A DNA stretch of 22,284 nucleotides, taken from Snowella sp031396835 (GTDB lineage Bacteria > Cyanobacteriota > Cyanobacteriia > Cyanobacteriales > Microcystaceae). The stretch is taken from contig JANNLO010000215.1 in the NCBI GenBank assembly GCA_031396835.1, positions 1 through 22,284 on the forward strand, in the 5' to 3' direction. Under the pieces are notes generated by a model. It was given only the letters and a program-made list of their open reading frames with translations, did not search any database and was not told the origin of the DNA. Position numbers and translations under genes: made by a program. Positions within the stretch are counted from its first letter, which is position 1. Each line of letters begins with the position of its first letter. This document shows positions 1 through 7,443 of this stretch, piece after piece.

Positions 1-26
1 ATTCTCATTATGAGAATGATTCTCAT
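1..26. promoter_or_regulatory. Fur/Zur-type operator, three alternating half sites
   Basis: The arm ATTCTCAT (1-8), its inverse ATGAGAAT (10-17) and ATTCTCAT again (19-26) alternate with single-base spacers, giving two overlapping perfect palindromes. The segment 11-25 reads TGAGAATGATTCTCA, which matches the 7-1-7 Fur-family consensus TGATAATnATTATCA at all but two symmetric positions. Overlapping Fur-family sites usually mark strongly iron- or zinc-regulated promoters. The regulated gene is probably to the left, outside the window, because the nearest rightward gene is a broken toxin. Whether FurA or Zur binds cannot be decided from the motif. The array may continue left of the window. Confidence 0.65.
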
Positions 27-125
27 GAGTCTATCGTGTTGCAATGCCTGAAACCCTCATTCTATCGTTGACCTGTTTAACTGTATTGGTAAATTTGACA
101 AGCTTTTATAGTACAAATGTTTTAA

Positions 126-395
126 AATGAGAATTGCTGCATTGTAAAGCATGAACTTGATTTTGCAGACGTTTACAAAGTTTTCAGGCTACCACTTCGC
201 GTTTGCCTAGATGAACGGCAAAACTATGGAGAGGATCGATGGATTGGAATCGGAATACTTGATGGACGTGTTGTGGTTATCGTTTTTCAAGAAATAGATG
301 ATCAAACAATCCGTATTATTTCACTCCGTAAAGCTCTACCTTATGAACGAAAAAATTATGAATACTACCTCAAGAACGAATTGGGAGAAAGTTGA
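126..395 (+). pseudogene. brnT: BrnT-family toxin, N-terminus lost
   Basis: An open frame encodes most of a BrnT-type ribonuclease toxin (type II toxin-antitoxin). It shows the family pattern VKHELDFADVYKVF, then GEDRWIGIGILDGRVVVIVF and IRIISLRKALPYERKNYE, ending at TGA 393-395. Upstream this frame hits TAA at 123-125 and offers no ATG, GTG or TTG start. An ATG at 127 begins MRIA in the next frame and stops at 147. Family members normally carry about 13 residues before the KH motif, so a small deletion with frameshift has probably removed the start region. The brnA antitoxin overlaps its 3' end in another frame, as is usual for brnTA. Initiation at ATT 141 is conceivable but unlikely. Family assignment is fairly sure; loss of function is inferred. 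Confidence 0.7.
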
Positions 396-609
396 CTCAC
401 TCACAGAGGCAGAAATTGATACATCTGATATTCCTCCTTTAACCGAAGAGTTTTTTAGTAAGTCGCGTTGGTGGAAACCTGTAGCACCATTGAATGCTCT
501 CGTCCAAATAGATCCCAAAACCCTAGCTTGGTTCCAGTCTCAGGGTGATGATTATGAGAAGAAAATGGCGGCGGCATTGCGAATTTATGCAGAAGCTCAC
601 TCAGCATAA
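343..609 (+). CDS. brnA: BrnA-family antitoxin
   Basis: This is the antitoxin partner of the overlapping BrnT-type toxin frame. The protein (88 aa from ATG 343) has the BrnA layout: an N-terminal segment SRTNWEKVDSL and DTSDIPPLTEEFF that would wrap the toxin, and a C-terminal ribbon-helix-helix-like DNA-binding part VQIDPKTLAWFQSQGDDYEKK ending AALRIYAEAHS. BrnA normally neutralises BrnT and represses the brnTA promoter. An ATG at 298 is also in frame, but its product would begin deep inside the toxin gene with non-family residues. ATG 343 or 358 fits better; neither has a clear Shine-Dalgarno. Because the toxin lacks a start, this is probably an orphan antitoxin. Confidence 0.75.
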   Translation: MNEKIMNTTSRTNWEKVDSLTEAEIDTSDIPPLTEEFFSKSRWWKPVAPLNALVQIDPKTLAWFQSQGDDYEKKMAAALRIYAEAHSA

Positions 610-700
610 TAAAACTCATGATAATAAAACTCATGGCAAACTCCAAAATTCGTAACACTGCGTTGGAGCCGCCCTTATAAATAGTGATCTTTCAAATCCA

Positions 701-850
701 AAGGTTAGGCGATCGCATACAAATCAAAACTCACTGTACTAGCGATCGCAAAGGTTAAGAAATTGATCGGCGATCGCCTAATAATCACTACTCACAGTAA
801 TAGCAATCGCATTTTTTGATAAATTTAATCAGTGATCGCCTAAGTTTAAG
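701..850. repeat. Imperfect 61-bp tandem repeat built on HIP1 octamers
   Basis: HIP1 octamers GCGATCGC lie at 709-716, 742-749 and 770-777, with decayed versions at 803-810 (gcaatcgc) and 832-839 (gtgatcgc). Spacing alternates at about 33 and 28 bases, so the unit is 61-62 bp and is present about two and a half times. The sequences between octamers also align: aaactcactgtactag matches ctactcacagtaatag one unit later. No gene is visible in 610-955, so this repeat is the main content of that gap between the two toxin-antitoxin modules. HIP1 is abundant in many cyanobacterial genomes, but a tandem array is less usual. Confidence 0.7.
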
Positions 851-991
851 CAGTCGTTTAATACTGAATTTAGGAAGAATAAAAACAGGAAAAAAATAGG
901 CAGATGACTATGTAAATGACTATTGAGTTATTACGTGAAGCTTTAGTTAAAATGGATGCGTAACCTTATTTTCAGTTATCTCATGTTGGCC

Positions 992-1204
992 ATGAATGAA
1001 ATTGAAACCGCTATTCGACAATTACCTGATCAATCTATCCGAGAAATGACTCATCGTTTATCTGATTATTTAGAAGATAAATGGGATCAACAGTTAGAAT
1101 CTGATTTAACATCAGGAAAACTAGAGATTCTTATTGCAAAAGCAGAGACAGATATTACTACGAATCAAGTCATAGAACTGAATGAAATCCTTCACAACAA
1201 CTGA
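992..1204 (+). CDS. Putative antitoxin of a RelE/ParE-like module
   Basis: This 70-aa acidic, helix-rich protein starts MNEIETAIRQLPDQSIRE and continues with SDYLEDKWDQQLESDLTSGK. It resembles small cyanobacterial antitoxins that precede RelE/ParE-like toxins, which typically read IENAI..LP...(W)...YEDxWDKQIExDxxSGKL. Longer versions starting at 956 add a hydrophobic, non-conserved head, so ATG 992 is preferred. The stop TGA 1202-1204 lies inside the toxin frame that begins at 1182, a translationally coupled arrangement typical of these modules. No recognised DNA-binding fold can be seen by eye. The function is inferred mainly from position and general resemblance. The frame is intact although the toxin is not. 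Confidence 0.6.
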   Translation: MNEIETAIRQLPDQSIREMTHRLSDYLEDKWDQQLESDLTSGKLEILIAKAETDITTNQVIELNEILHNN

Positions 1205-1448
1205 TTTTTGACGAACTTATTCAGAGCTTCCTTTCTCAATCAAAAAACAGGCACAAAAGACCTATCAACTTTGGCAAATAAATCAATTTTATCCTTCATT
1301 ACATTTCAAAAAAGTTGGCAAAAATCTTTGGTCTGTTCGCATTACTCTTGACTATCGCGCTCTGGTTCTCAAACGAGGTGATTATTATTACTGGATATGG
1401 ATTGGTATCCATGATGAATATGAGACATTCCTTAATTCTGAATCTTGA
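1182..1448 (+). pseudogene. RelE/ParE-like toxin interrupted by in-frame TGA
   Basis: Reading from ATG 1182 gives MKSFTTTDF, then TGA at 1209-1211, then RTYSELPFSIKKQAQKTYQL and, further on, HFKKVGKNLWSVRITLDYRA and WIWIGIHDEYETF, ending at TGA 1446-1448. The whole is 88 codons, the normal length for this mRNA-interferase-type family. Relatives read roughly FWKxxxxLP at the interrupted spot, so the TGA most likely replaces a tryptophan TGG. The start overlaps the antitoxin by 23 bases. Without read-through only nine residues are made, so the toxin is probably dead. TGA serves as a normal stop elsewhere in this window (for example gloA), so recoding is unlikely. Confidence 0.72.
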
Positions 1449-1542
1449 TTACTGATAGAAAAAGAGAAATGATGCAAAAAGATTTGGTAATCACTTTTTA
1501 GTAATTAGTAGTTCTGACAGTAGTTATGATCAAGTTTTTAAT

Positions 1543-2097
1543 TTAAGAGACTTTTATCTCCACACCAAAGCCAACTAATCGAGGAATTTCTAATGATAAT
1601 CCAGCTTCAGGAAGTTGATAATTAATAATTTTACGAATCCGCAAATTAGGATTAATTAAAGTAATAGAATCAACAGAAACTACCTGAGTATAGTTTGTTG
1701 TCATCAATAATTCTCGATGCTGATTATCAAATTTGAAACTAGAAATAATGGGTTTAGATTCTTCATAGGCGCGATCGCGTAAATAATCTCCTGTTAACCA
1801 ACCATTTTGTTCTTCTTTCGGCACAAACATTAAATTTAGTGATTGGGAAACCTCTTCTCCTTTTTCGGAAATGGTATGAAAACCCAAACTAAAACCTGGT
1901 AATTCTGCCAAACTTTCTTTTAATAAATACTGATTATCTTGGGCAACTTTCTTTTTGAGTTCGTTTGTCAGAGGTTTAATCATAAATTCTGTCCGCGATC
2001 GCTCAACTTCGTTATTAATGAGATAATGATATGTGCGTTCTGTTGTCCAACTGCCTATACAATGTTCAAAAAATTGAATAAAAGTTTCTGTGTTCAT
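1543..2097 (-). CDS. CpcS/CpeS-like phycobiliprotein lyase (paralogue 1)
   Basis: This 184-aa protein resembles the S-type chromophore lyases, lipocalin-like beta barrels that attach bilins to cysteine 84-type positions of phycobiliprotein subunits. Visible features are FIQFFEHCIGSWTTERTYHY at the N-terminus (family pattern FFxxxxGxWxSxRTxH) and, near the end, a strand pattern around LMTTNYTQVVSVDSITLINP and NLRIRKI. That region corresponds to the LTTxYE...ERxWFANPNLRLR block of CpcS. ATGs at 2112 and 2103 are also in frame; 2097 (MNTETF) puts the family start pattern at residue 5 and is preferred. It is divergent from a second lyase-like gene. It looks more diverged than canonical CpcS, so CpcU- or CpcV-like roles are possible. 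The exact substrate cannot be told. Confidence 0.7.
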   Translation of the reverse strand: MNTETFIQFFEHCIGSWTTERTYHYLINNEVERSRTEFMIKPLTNELKKKVAQDNQYLLKESLAELPGFSLGFHTISEKGEEVSQSLNLMFVPKEEQNGWLTGDYLRDRAYEESKPIISSFKFDNQHRELLMTTNYTQVVSVDSITLINPNLRIRKIINYQLPEAGLSLEIPRLVGFGVEIKVS

Positions 2098-2537
2098 AAT
2101 CATCAAAATCATATTTTAATAGGTATTATAATATCGTAATTTCTTTAACTTAAGTTGAATTTACAATCAATTTAATTTTGTCATTTTTAATTTATAAAAA
2201 AACTAATTAATTGTAATCAAGTATCAATATTTACAGTTTTTTCAAAAAGTTTTCTCTAAGGTAAGACGTTAATCAAATTATTGAAACAACAGTTGACAAT
2301 CTGCTTAATTGCCTTTTTATAGAAACTTTATAATTAAGAAGAAAATACGTTATGGCTGACCTAAAATTGACTGATTTCAAAATTCTTACTTAAGACGTAA
2401 ATCCATTATTTACCTTGAGAATAGGACTATCCATTGCTAATAAATTATGCTAAAGTAAGTCAATGTAAATTATTTTTAAGTTTAATTGACATCTTTTCTA
2501 TTTTGTGAAATTTCCCCTATTTGTGAGGATTCCATCT
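2098..2537. other. AT-rich divergent intergenic region between the two lyase genes
   Basis: About 440 bases separate the two lyase starts. The stretch is very AT-rich and holds no open frame that I can support. It must contain the promoters for both genes. TTGACA occurs at 2293-2298 and again at 2486-2491, but neither has a convincing -10 at the right spacing. I see no strong hairpin and no GTA-N8-TAC NtcA site. A long leader for either gene is possible. Confidence 0.4.
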
Positions 2538-3086
2538 ATGACCGTTAATCAAATTCAGTCAACCGCCCTAGAAGCGTTAGTCATCGAATTTTTCCGACAA
2601 AGTGCAGGTCAGTGGAACTCGCAACGACGTTACTACACTCTTAATCCCAACATCGCGACCCAAGAGGTTGAAAGCAAGATTCAAGTTAAATTTTTAGACG
2701 CGGATTGTCCTGAACTTCGTCATCTTGCTCAATTGCATATTTTAGAATCAGATCTCAGTTTTGTCTGCGGAACCTATGTTGAATGGGAAAGCAATTACAC
2801 GGGCAAAATTCGTAAACCTTCTTCTGGATCTACGATTTTCGGCGCGTTAGGTAATGTTCTTTATCGCGATCACGGATTTGCAACGGCTAAACCTGTTTCT
2901 GCTATTTATGACTTTCCAAGTCCCCAAACTATGACTCTCAAAACCGAATATGATGGCTCAGTTTTTGAAGAAGAAATTAAACTAATTGGCCAACAATATC
3001 GCACCCGTCAAACAATTATTTCTCGTGCAGGACAAGAACAAATGATTGGCCAGTATTTAGAAAAACGAATTGATTCAAAAAATTAA
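2538..3086 (+). CDS. CpcS/CpeS-like phycobiliprotein lyase (paralogue 2)
   Basis: This 182-aa protein has the S-type lyase signature near the N-terminus, VIEFFRQSAGQWNSQRRYYT, and later strands ending in QQYRTRQTIIS, matching the family's final barrel strands. Members bind phycocyanobilin and ligate it to phycobiliproteins; some act as heterodimers of two different S-type proteins (CpcS with CpcU), which makes the adjacent divergent paralogue notable. The start at 2538 is chosen over 2505 because AGGA at about 2527 sits eight bases upstream and because the extra residues are not family-like. A central insertion rich in Gly and Ser (KPSSGSTIFGALGN) distinguishes it from paralogue 1. A strong terminator follows. 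Confidence 0.72.
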   Translation: MTVNQIQSTALEALVIEFFRQSAGQWNSQRRYYTLNPNIATQEVESKIQVKFLDADCPELRHLAQLHILESDLSFVCGTYVEWESNYTGKIRKPSSGSTIFGALGNVLYRDHGFATAKPVSAIYDFPSPQTMTLKTEYDGSVFEEEIKLIGQQYRTRQTIISRAGQEQMIGQYLEKRIDSKN

Positions 3087-3121
3087 GAAATTTTTGAGTT
3101 TTATTAAAATTGTTTGAATTG

Positions 3122-3147
3122 AGCAGGGAGAAATCTCTGCTTTTTTG
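3122..3147 (+). terminator. Rho-independent terminator of the second lyase gene
   Basis: The sequence AGCAGGGA-GAAA-TCTCTGCT forms an 8-bp stem with one G-T wobble and a GAAA tetraloop, followed directly by six T residues (3141-3146, the first of which also pairs). It lies 35 bases past the stop at 3086, in the same orientation as the lyase gene. The remaining bases to 3352 are AT-rich with no visible gene. Confidence 0.85.
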
Positions 3148-3352
3148 TTAAAACTTATTAAAATCTCGACATTATTACCTTAAGGTTTGAACAATTATAG
3201 TTATTTGCCAGAATAAAATTTGAACTGAAAAAATAACTCTTTTGTTGACAATAAGTTTTGCTGAAATTAATGTTGAGAATATTGCTTAAATCTTGCTAAC
3301 TTTTTGCAAAATCAAGCTCACTTATCAAGAAAAAAAGTGTTTATTTACTAGA

Positions 3353-4807
3353 TTAACGATGCCATTTAGTAAAACCATCAGCTTGATCAATTAGCGTAAT
3401 TCCCTTCGCTTTCAGTTCATCTCGTAGGCGATCGCTTTCTTGAAAATTCTTCTGTTTTCTAGCTTCAATTCGTTGTTGAATCAAATCCTCGATTTCAGTA
3501 TCAGTTAATTCATTTTGAGGAATTTCTAGTAATTCTTTAGGCTTAGCTTCCAATCCCAAAACTCCAGCCAATGTTACTAAAGTTTGCCATTTTTGCCAAA
3601 GAACTTCAACAGAAATATCAGCACTGCCTTGATGAACAAAAAGATTACCTGCCCTGCGTAAATCCTTCGCTAATTCAAATAAAATTGCTAATCCTTCGGC
3701 AAAATTAAAATCATCATCGACTGATTCTTGAAAGCGTTTTGTCAAATTATTAGCGTCGGCTTTTAAGAGTTGAAAATCCAAATTCCAGCCTAACTTTTCT
3801 CCATAATTAAATCCAAATAACAAACCTTCTTGTAAAGTATTCCAACCATTTTTTGCAGCTTCTAAAGCCTCATCTGTAAAATCAATCGGTTTGCGATAAT
3901 GACCCTGAAGCACAAACAAACGCACCGCCATTGAATCCACTTTTTCCAATAAATCACGAATAGTTGTGAAATTTCCCAAGGACTTCGACATTTTCTCGCC
4001 GCCGACCTTGACCATGCCGTTATGGAGCCAATAATTCGCCAAAGGTTTGCCCGTTGCCGCTTCCGATTGGGCAATTTCATTTTCATGGTGAGGAAAAATT
4101 AAGTCACTGCCGCCCACATGAAGGTCAATTGTTTCTCCCAAACGTTCTCGCACCATTGCCGAACATTCAATATGCCAGCCAGGACGACCAGCACCCCAGG
4201 GTGAATCCCAGCAAGGTTCATCGGGTTTAGCGGCTTTCCAAAGAGCAAAATCGAAGGGATATTTTTTCTTTTGAAAATCAGGATCATCAGTTTCAACTCT
4301 CCCACTGGCTCCCGCTTGCAAATCGTCTAATTTTCGACCAGAAAGTTTTCCATAATCAGCAAAATTCCGCACTGCATAATAAACATCACCGCCCGCAGCG
4401 TAGGCATAGTTTTTGGCTTCTAGTTCAGCGACTAATTGTTTAATGCCATCTAAAGTATGAGTTGCACGGGGATAGGCATTAGCTGGTTTTACTTGAAGAT
4501 TTTCCATATCCTCGAAATATGCCGTAATAAATCGCTCCGAAACCGCTTCCATCGTTGTTCCTTCTTTTCTGGCACGATTCAGGATTTTATCATCAATGTC
4601 TGTAAAATTTTGAATATATTGAACTTCATATCCCCGCCATTGCAAATAACGTCGCACTAAATCCCAGGTAATACAAGTACGAGCGTGACCGAGATGGCAA
4701 TAATCATAAACCGTGATTCCACAACAATATATTTTAACTTTTCCCGCTTCTATGGGCTGAAAAGTTTCTTTTTGACGAGTCAAAGTATTGTAGAGTTTTG
4801 TTGTCAT
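3353..4807 (-). CDS. cysS: Cysteinyl-tRNA synthetase
   Basis: This 484-aa class I aminoacyl-tRNA synthetase charges tRNA-Cys with cysteine in the cytoplasm. The ATP-binding HIGH motif appears as HLGH (residues 38-41) after YCCGITVYDY, and KMSKS lies at about 272-276. The expected zinc ligands are present: Cys29, the Cys in GWHIECSAM (about 215), and the first His and second Glu of FPHHENE (about 240 and 244). The C-terminus carries the anticodon-binding region ending FTKWHR. The start is set at 4807 (MTTKLYN) because an upstream ATG at 4846 would add 13 residues not seen in the family. No clear Shine-Dalgarno is visible. It is monocistronic in this context. Confidence 0.97.
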   Translation of the reverse strand: MTTKLYNTLTRQKETFQPIEAGKVKIYCCGITVYDYCHLGHARTCITWDLVRRYLQWRGYEVQYIQNFTDIDDKILNRARKEGTTMEAVSERFITAYFEDMENLQVKPANAYPRATHTLDGIKQLVAELEAKNYAYAAGGDVYYAVRNFADYGKLSGRKLDDLQAGASGRVETDDPDFQKKKYPFDFALWKAAKPDEPCWDSPWGAGRPGWHIECSAMVRERLGETIDLHVGGSDLIFPHHENEIAQSEAATGKPLANYWLHNGMVKVGGEKMSKSLGNFTTIRDLLEKVDSMAVRLFVLQGHYRKPIDFTDEALEAAKNGWNTLQEGLLFGFNYGEKLGWNLDFQLLKADANNLTKRFQESVDDDFNFAEGLAILFELAKDLRRAGNLFVHQGSADISVEVLWQKWQTLVTLAGVLGLEAKPKELLEIPQNELTDTEIEDLIQQRIEARKQKNFQESDRLRDELKAKGITLIDQADGFTKWHR

Positions 4808-5029
4808 GATTGAAGAAAAAGAATTTGCGCTTTCCAATCTTAGCAACTCATTCCCTTCCTTGTTCTAGTAAATTCAGAAATTATTATCTAATTTTTTAAG
4901 CTGTTGCTATGCTGGATAAGGACAAGACTTGTTATACACAATCTTAAATTATCAAGAATTGTTAAGCAAACCTGTTTCAATTAGTATTTTCAGAATTGAA
5001 CTATCAATTTCTATTTTTTATCTTTTCCT

Positions 5030-5824
5030 ATGGATTCATCAAGCTATCAACCGCCTGTTTCTCAATTGTTGACCTATGGTTCTCGTCAAACCTCATCAGA
5101 TTGGGTCAATTATTCCCAAGAGTTCGGACTAACCTCTGAAGATATTCCTGAGTTGATTCGCCTAGCAACAGATTTGTCATTTAATGATTTGGATGCGGAT
5201 GAATCTCCTGAAGTTTGGGCCCCTCTTCATGCTTGGCGAGCTTTGTCTGAGTTTGGAGCGGCTTCCGTGAGCGCAGTTTCACCTTTAATTGAGTTATTAA
5301 CTGATCTAGAAGATGATGATTGTTTTAGGGAAGATCTTCCTAAAGTAATGGCTAAAATCGGCCCTTTAGCGATTTCAGAGATTGAAAAGTTATTTCATTA
5401 TAATAATCTTCAAGAAATATGGAGACAAGGAATTATTGGTACCGACTGCCTTGAAGCGATCGCCAAAGAACATCCTGAATCGCGATCGCGTATTTTTGAA
5501 ATTGCCATCCAACAATTGGAGAACTATCGTCATAACGATCCTGGTGTTAATGGGTTTTTAATTTGTTTATTATGTGACTTAGAAAATAGTGACGCATTAC
5601 CTTTGATTGAGAAGGCTTTTTTTGAAGGAAAAGTCGATGTTTATGTCGTTGATTGGGAAGATGTGCAAATTGCCTTTGATATTAATGAGCCTGCTCCTAG
5701 TCGTGAAAGTATCCGTGAATTTATGAAAATTCAACCCACAGAAAGAATTAAGCCTCAAGGTTTTGCTCCCTCGACGAAACCCAAAGTTCAGTCCAACAAA
5801 TCCAAGAAAAAATCTAAGTCCTAA
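5030..5824 (+). CDS. HEAT-like repeat protein, function unknown
   Basis: This 264-aa soluble protein is acidic and helix-rich. Segments such as WAPLHAWRALSEFGAASVSA, VSPLIELLTDLEDDDCFRED and LPKVMAKIGPLAISEIEKLF look like consecutive alpha-helical hairpins of the HEAT/PBS-lyase-like type. They are followed by DCLEAIAKEHPESRSRIFEI and a segment around DALPLIEKAFFEGKVDVYVVDWEDVQ, which recalls DUF1186-type proteins. The last 25 residues form a Lys/Ser-rich basic tail, probably disordered. There is no signal peptide or membrane segment. It lies 60 bp upstream of gloA on the same strand, but that spacing does not prove an operon. I infer a scaffold or protein-binding role; the function is not known to me. 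Confidence 0.75.
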   Translation: MDSSSYQPPVSQLLTYGSRQTSSDWVNYSQEFGLTSEDIPELIRLATDLSFNDLDADESPEVWAPLHAWRALSEFGAASVSAVSPLIELLTDLEDDDCFREDLPKVMAKIGPLAISEIEKLFHYNNLQEIWRQGIIGTDCLEAIAKEHPESRSRIFEIAIQQLENYRHNDPGVNGFLICLLCDLENSDALPLIEKAFFEGKVDVYVVDWEDVQIAFDINEPAPSRESIREFMKIQPTERIKPQGFAPSTKPKVQSNKSKKKSKS

Positions 5825-5883
5825 ATTTTTGGTAAGATTGGGATCACATCATCATGATTTATTTAAAAAATAAAGATTAAGTT

Positions 5884-6270
5884 ATGCGCGTCCTTCATAC
5901 CATGTTACGAGTCGGTAATCTCGAAGAATCTTTAAAATTTTATTGTGACCTCTTAGGAATGAAATTAATTCGTCAAAAAGATTATCCTGGCGGTGAATTT
6001 ACCCTCGCCTTCGTGGGATACGCCGATGAATCCGAGCAAGCAGTGATCGAATTAACCTATAACTGGGGAGTTGATCGCTACGAATTAGGAAATGCCTACG
6101 GACACATTGCGATCGGAGTTGAGGATATTTATGGAACCTGCGACAAAATCAAAAGTTTAGGCGGTAAAGTTACCAGAGAACCTGGCCCAATGAAACACGG
6201 TTCTACGGAAATTGCCTTTGTCGAAGATCCGAGCGGTTATAAAATTGAACTCATTCAAGTTAGAAAATGA
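5884..6270 (+). CDS. gloA: Lactoylglutathione lyase (glyoxalase I)
   Basis: This 128-aa enzyme isomerises the hemithioacetal of methylglyoxal and glutathione to S-lactoylglutathione, the first step of methylglyoxal detoxification. It is a two-module VOC (vicinal oxygen chelate) protein. The metal ligands fall at the positions known for E. coli GloA: His5, Glu56, His74 and Glu122. Other family marks are LHTMLRVGNLEESLKFYCDL, YGHIAIGV and FVEDPSGYKIEL. The length is normal. The start at 5884 fits, since the metal ligand His5 requires it. No partner gloB is in the window. Confidence 0.95.
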   Translation: MRVLHTMLRVGNLEESLKFYCDLLGMKLIRQKDYPGGEFTLAFVGYADESEQAVIELTYNWGVDRYELGNAYGHIAIGVEDIYGTCDKIKSLGGKVTREPGPMKHGSTEIAFVEDPSGYKIELIQVRK

Positions 6271-6366
6271 TTTTTTTAGGTGATTAAAATACAGCAAAAA
6301 ATTGTGATTACCAGAATTTTTAAAGTCAGAATTTATCCCGAACTAAGAAGCGATTTTAAAATGATT

Positions 6367-6732
6367 TTAAATCGTAAAAGTTTGTAAAGATTGGATGAAT
6401 TCTGGTACGATTTCGGCCGCCCAACTTCCTTCACAACAACGACCCTGATTCAAAATAAATCGTAGAGAATAAGAATGATAATAACCTGCTACTTCTAGCC
6501 AAATTAGATCACTTTCCGCTTCACAAACAATCTTTTCTTCATCCATTAATTCTGCGGCCATTACTTTCATCGTTTCGCTTAATTGCATCACTAATCGATA
6601 AAAATCTTGCCACTCCGCAAAAGTTAACTCGATCGCCCAATTTTGCCCACCAACTAATCCTTGATACAATTCTGCCTCTGGATTAAAACCGATCCGCCAA
6701 GCCTGTCCCTGTTTTAATACGCGACTTTTCAT
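6367..6732 (-). CDS. DUF1818 family protein
   Basis: This 121-aa small soluble protein resembles the cyanobacteria-restricted DUF1818 family: MKSRVLKQGQAWRIGFNPEA, then YQGLVGGQNWAIELTFAEW, SLRFILNQGRCCEGSW and a C-terminal helix VPEFIQSLQTF. Members have no known biochemical function. It starts one base after the stop of the upstream membrane-anchored gene, and rpoZ lies just beyond, so the three genes are probably co-transcribed. The conserved Cys pair in GRCCEGSW and the many aromatic residues are the most notable features. I am fairly sure of the family but not of any function. Confidence 0.8.
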   Translation of the reverse strand: MKSRVLKQGQAWRIGFNPEAELYQGLVGGQNWAIELTFAEWQDFYRLVMQLSETMKVMAAELMDEEKIVCEAESDLIWLEVAGYYHSYSLRFILNQGRCCEGSWAAEIVPEFIQSLQTFTI

Positions 6733-6733
6733 C

Positions 6734-7402
6734 TTAAGGCATCAATAACTGAGCATCTCCTGGTTTAGACAAAGAAGGTTTGCTGAGATCGACTACTGGC
6801 TTGGATTTGGACGTAGCGGGAACATTAGGACTTGCAGACGGTGTAGCGGGTGTACTTATTTGAGGTTTATAGAGCAAAGCCAATAAATCAACTAATTCTT
6901 GACGCTGATGGCGTTTTAAGGACTGAATTGCTTTGATATCTGTTTCAACTGGATTGGTTTTTAAGGAAAGTTTGCCAGGATAATTATCGGGATTAATCGC
7001 GTCATTAATGCCTAAATAATCTGCTAAGGTCAGTTTCCAATCGAATCGATAGCGAGTTGACCGTTTTTTGAAATCTTGATGGTAACGAATTAAACGACTA
7101 ACTAAAGTATGTTCTGGATCAATTTCTCCCGTTTCTTGGCGAAAATATTGATTTTCCTTGGGCAAATAAGGGAGTTTTTGATAAACAACAACAGCCACAT
7201 CTTCTACCCGAATAGACGAGTTGTTGGAAGTTATCGGCAGACTTTGGGCGATCACCAAGGAATCATGAGTTATTTCTACTAGACAAACAAAACCAAAACC
7301 GATTAGGGATAATAATAAAAACGATAAAATTGCACCTATTGAATTTTGCTTTTTAGGAAATAGAAAAAAAATTCCCCTTTGAATTTTGGAGTGAATGCTC
7401 AT
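6734..7402 (-). CDS. Single-pass membrane protein, function unknown
   Basis: This 222-aa protein has one strong hydrophobic segment at residues about 22-44 (IGAILSFLLLSLIGFGFVCL) after a basic N-terminus, so it is probably a membrane-anchored or exported protein with its C-terminal part outside the cytoplasm. The region 60-180 is polar and predicted mostly helical, with VEDVAVVVYQKLPYLPKENQ and a conserved-looking block FDWKLTLADYLGINDAINPD. A Pro/Ser/Ala/Thr-rich linker follows (about 180-215). It lies between rpoZ (41-bp gap upstream) and the DUF1818 gene (1-bp gap downstream), suggesting one transcript. I do not recognise a functional family. Confidence 0.75.
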   Translation of the reverse strand: MSIHSKIQRGIFFLFPKKQNSIGAILSFLLLSLIGFGFVCLVEITHDSLVIAQSLPITSNNSSIRVEDVAVVVYQKLPYLPKENQYFRQETGEIDPEHTLVSRLIRYHQDFKKRSTRYRFDWKLTLADYLGINDAINPDNYPGKLSLKTNPVETDIKAIQSLKRHQRQELVDLLALLYKPQISTPATPSASPNVPATSKSKPVVDLSKPSLSKPGDAQLLMP

Positions 7403-7443
7403 GATTTGCGATCGCTGCTTTAACTTATTGAACTTAACTTAGA

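Noticed and set aside
95..128. TTGACA at 95-100 as the toxin-antitoxin promoter
   Set aside because: No -10 at 16-18 base spacing; the nearest good match (TAAAAT) is 22 bases away.
917..961. 15-codon frame MTIELLREALVKMDA before the second antitoxin
   Set aside because: Too short, no clear Shine-Dalgarno and no recognisable family; it ends within the antitoxin's non-conserved upstream extension.
2293..2334. TTGACA with downstream TATAGA/TATAAT as a promoter for the second lyase
   Set aside because: Spacing is 19 or more bases to the first and far too long to the second, and the site lies about 200 bases upstream of the start; not strong enough to annotate.
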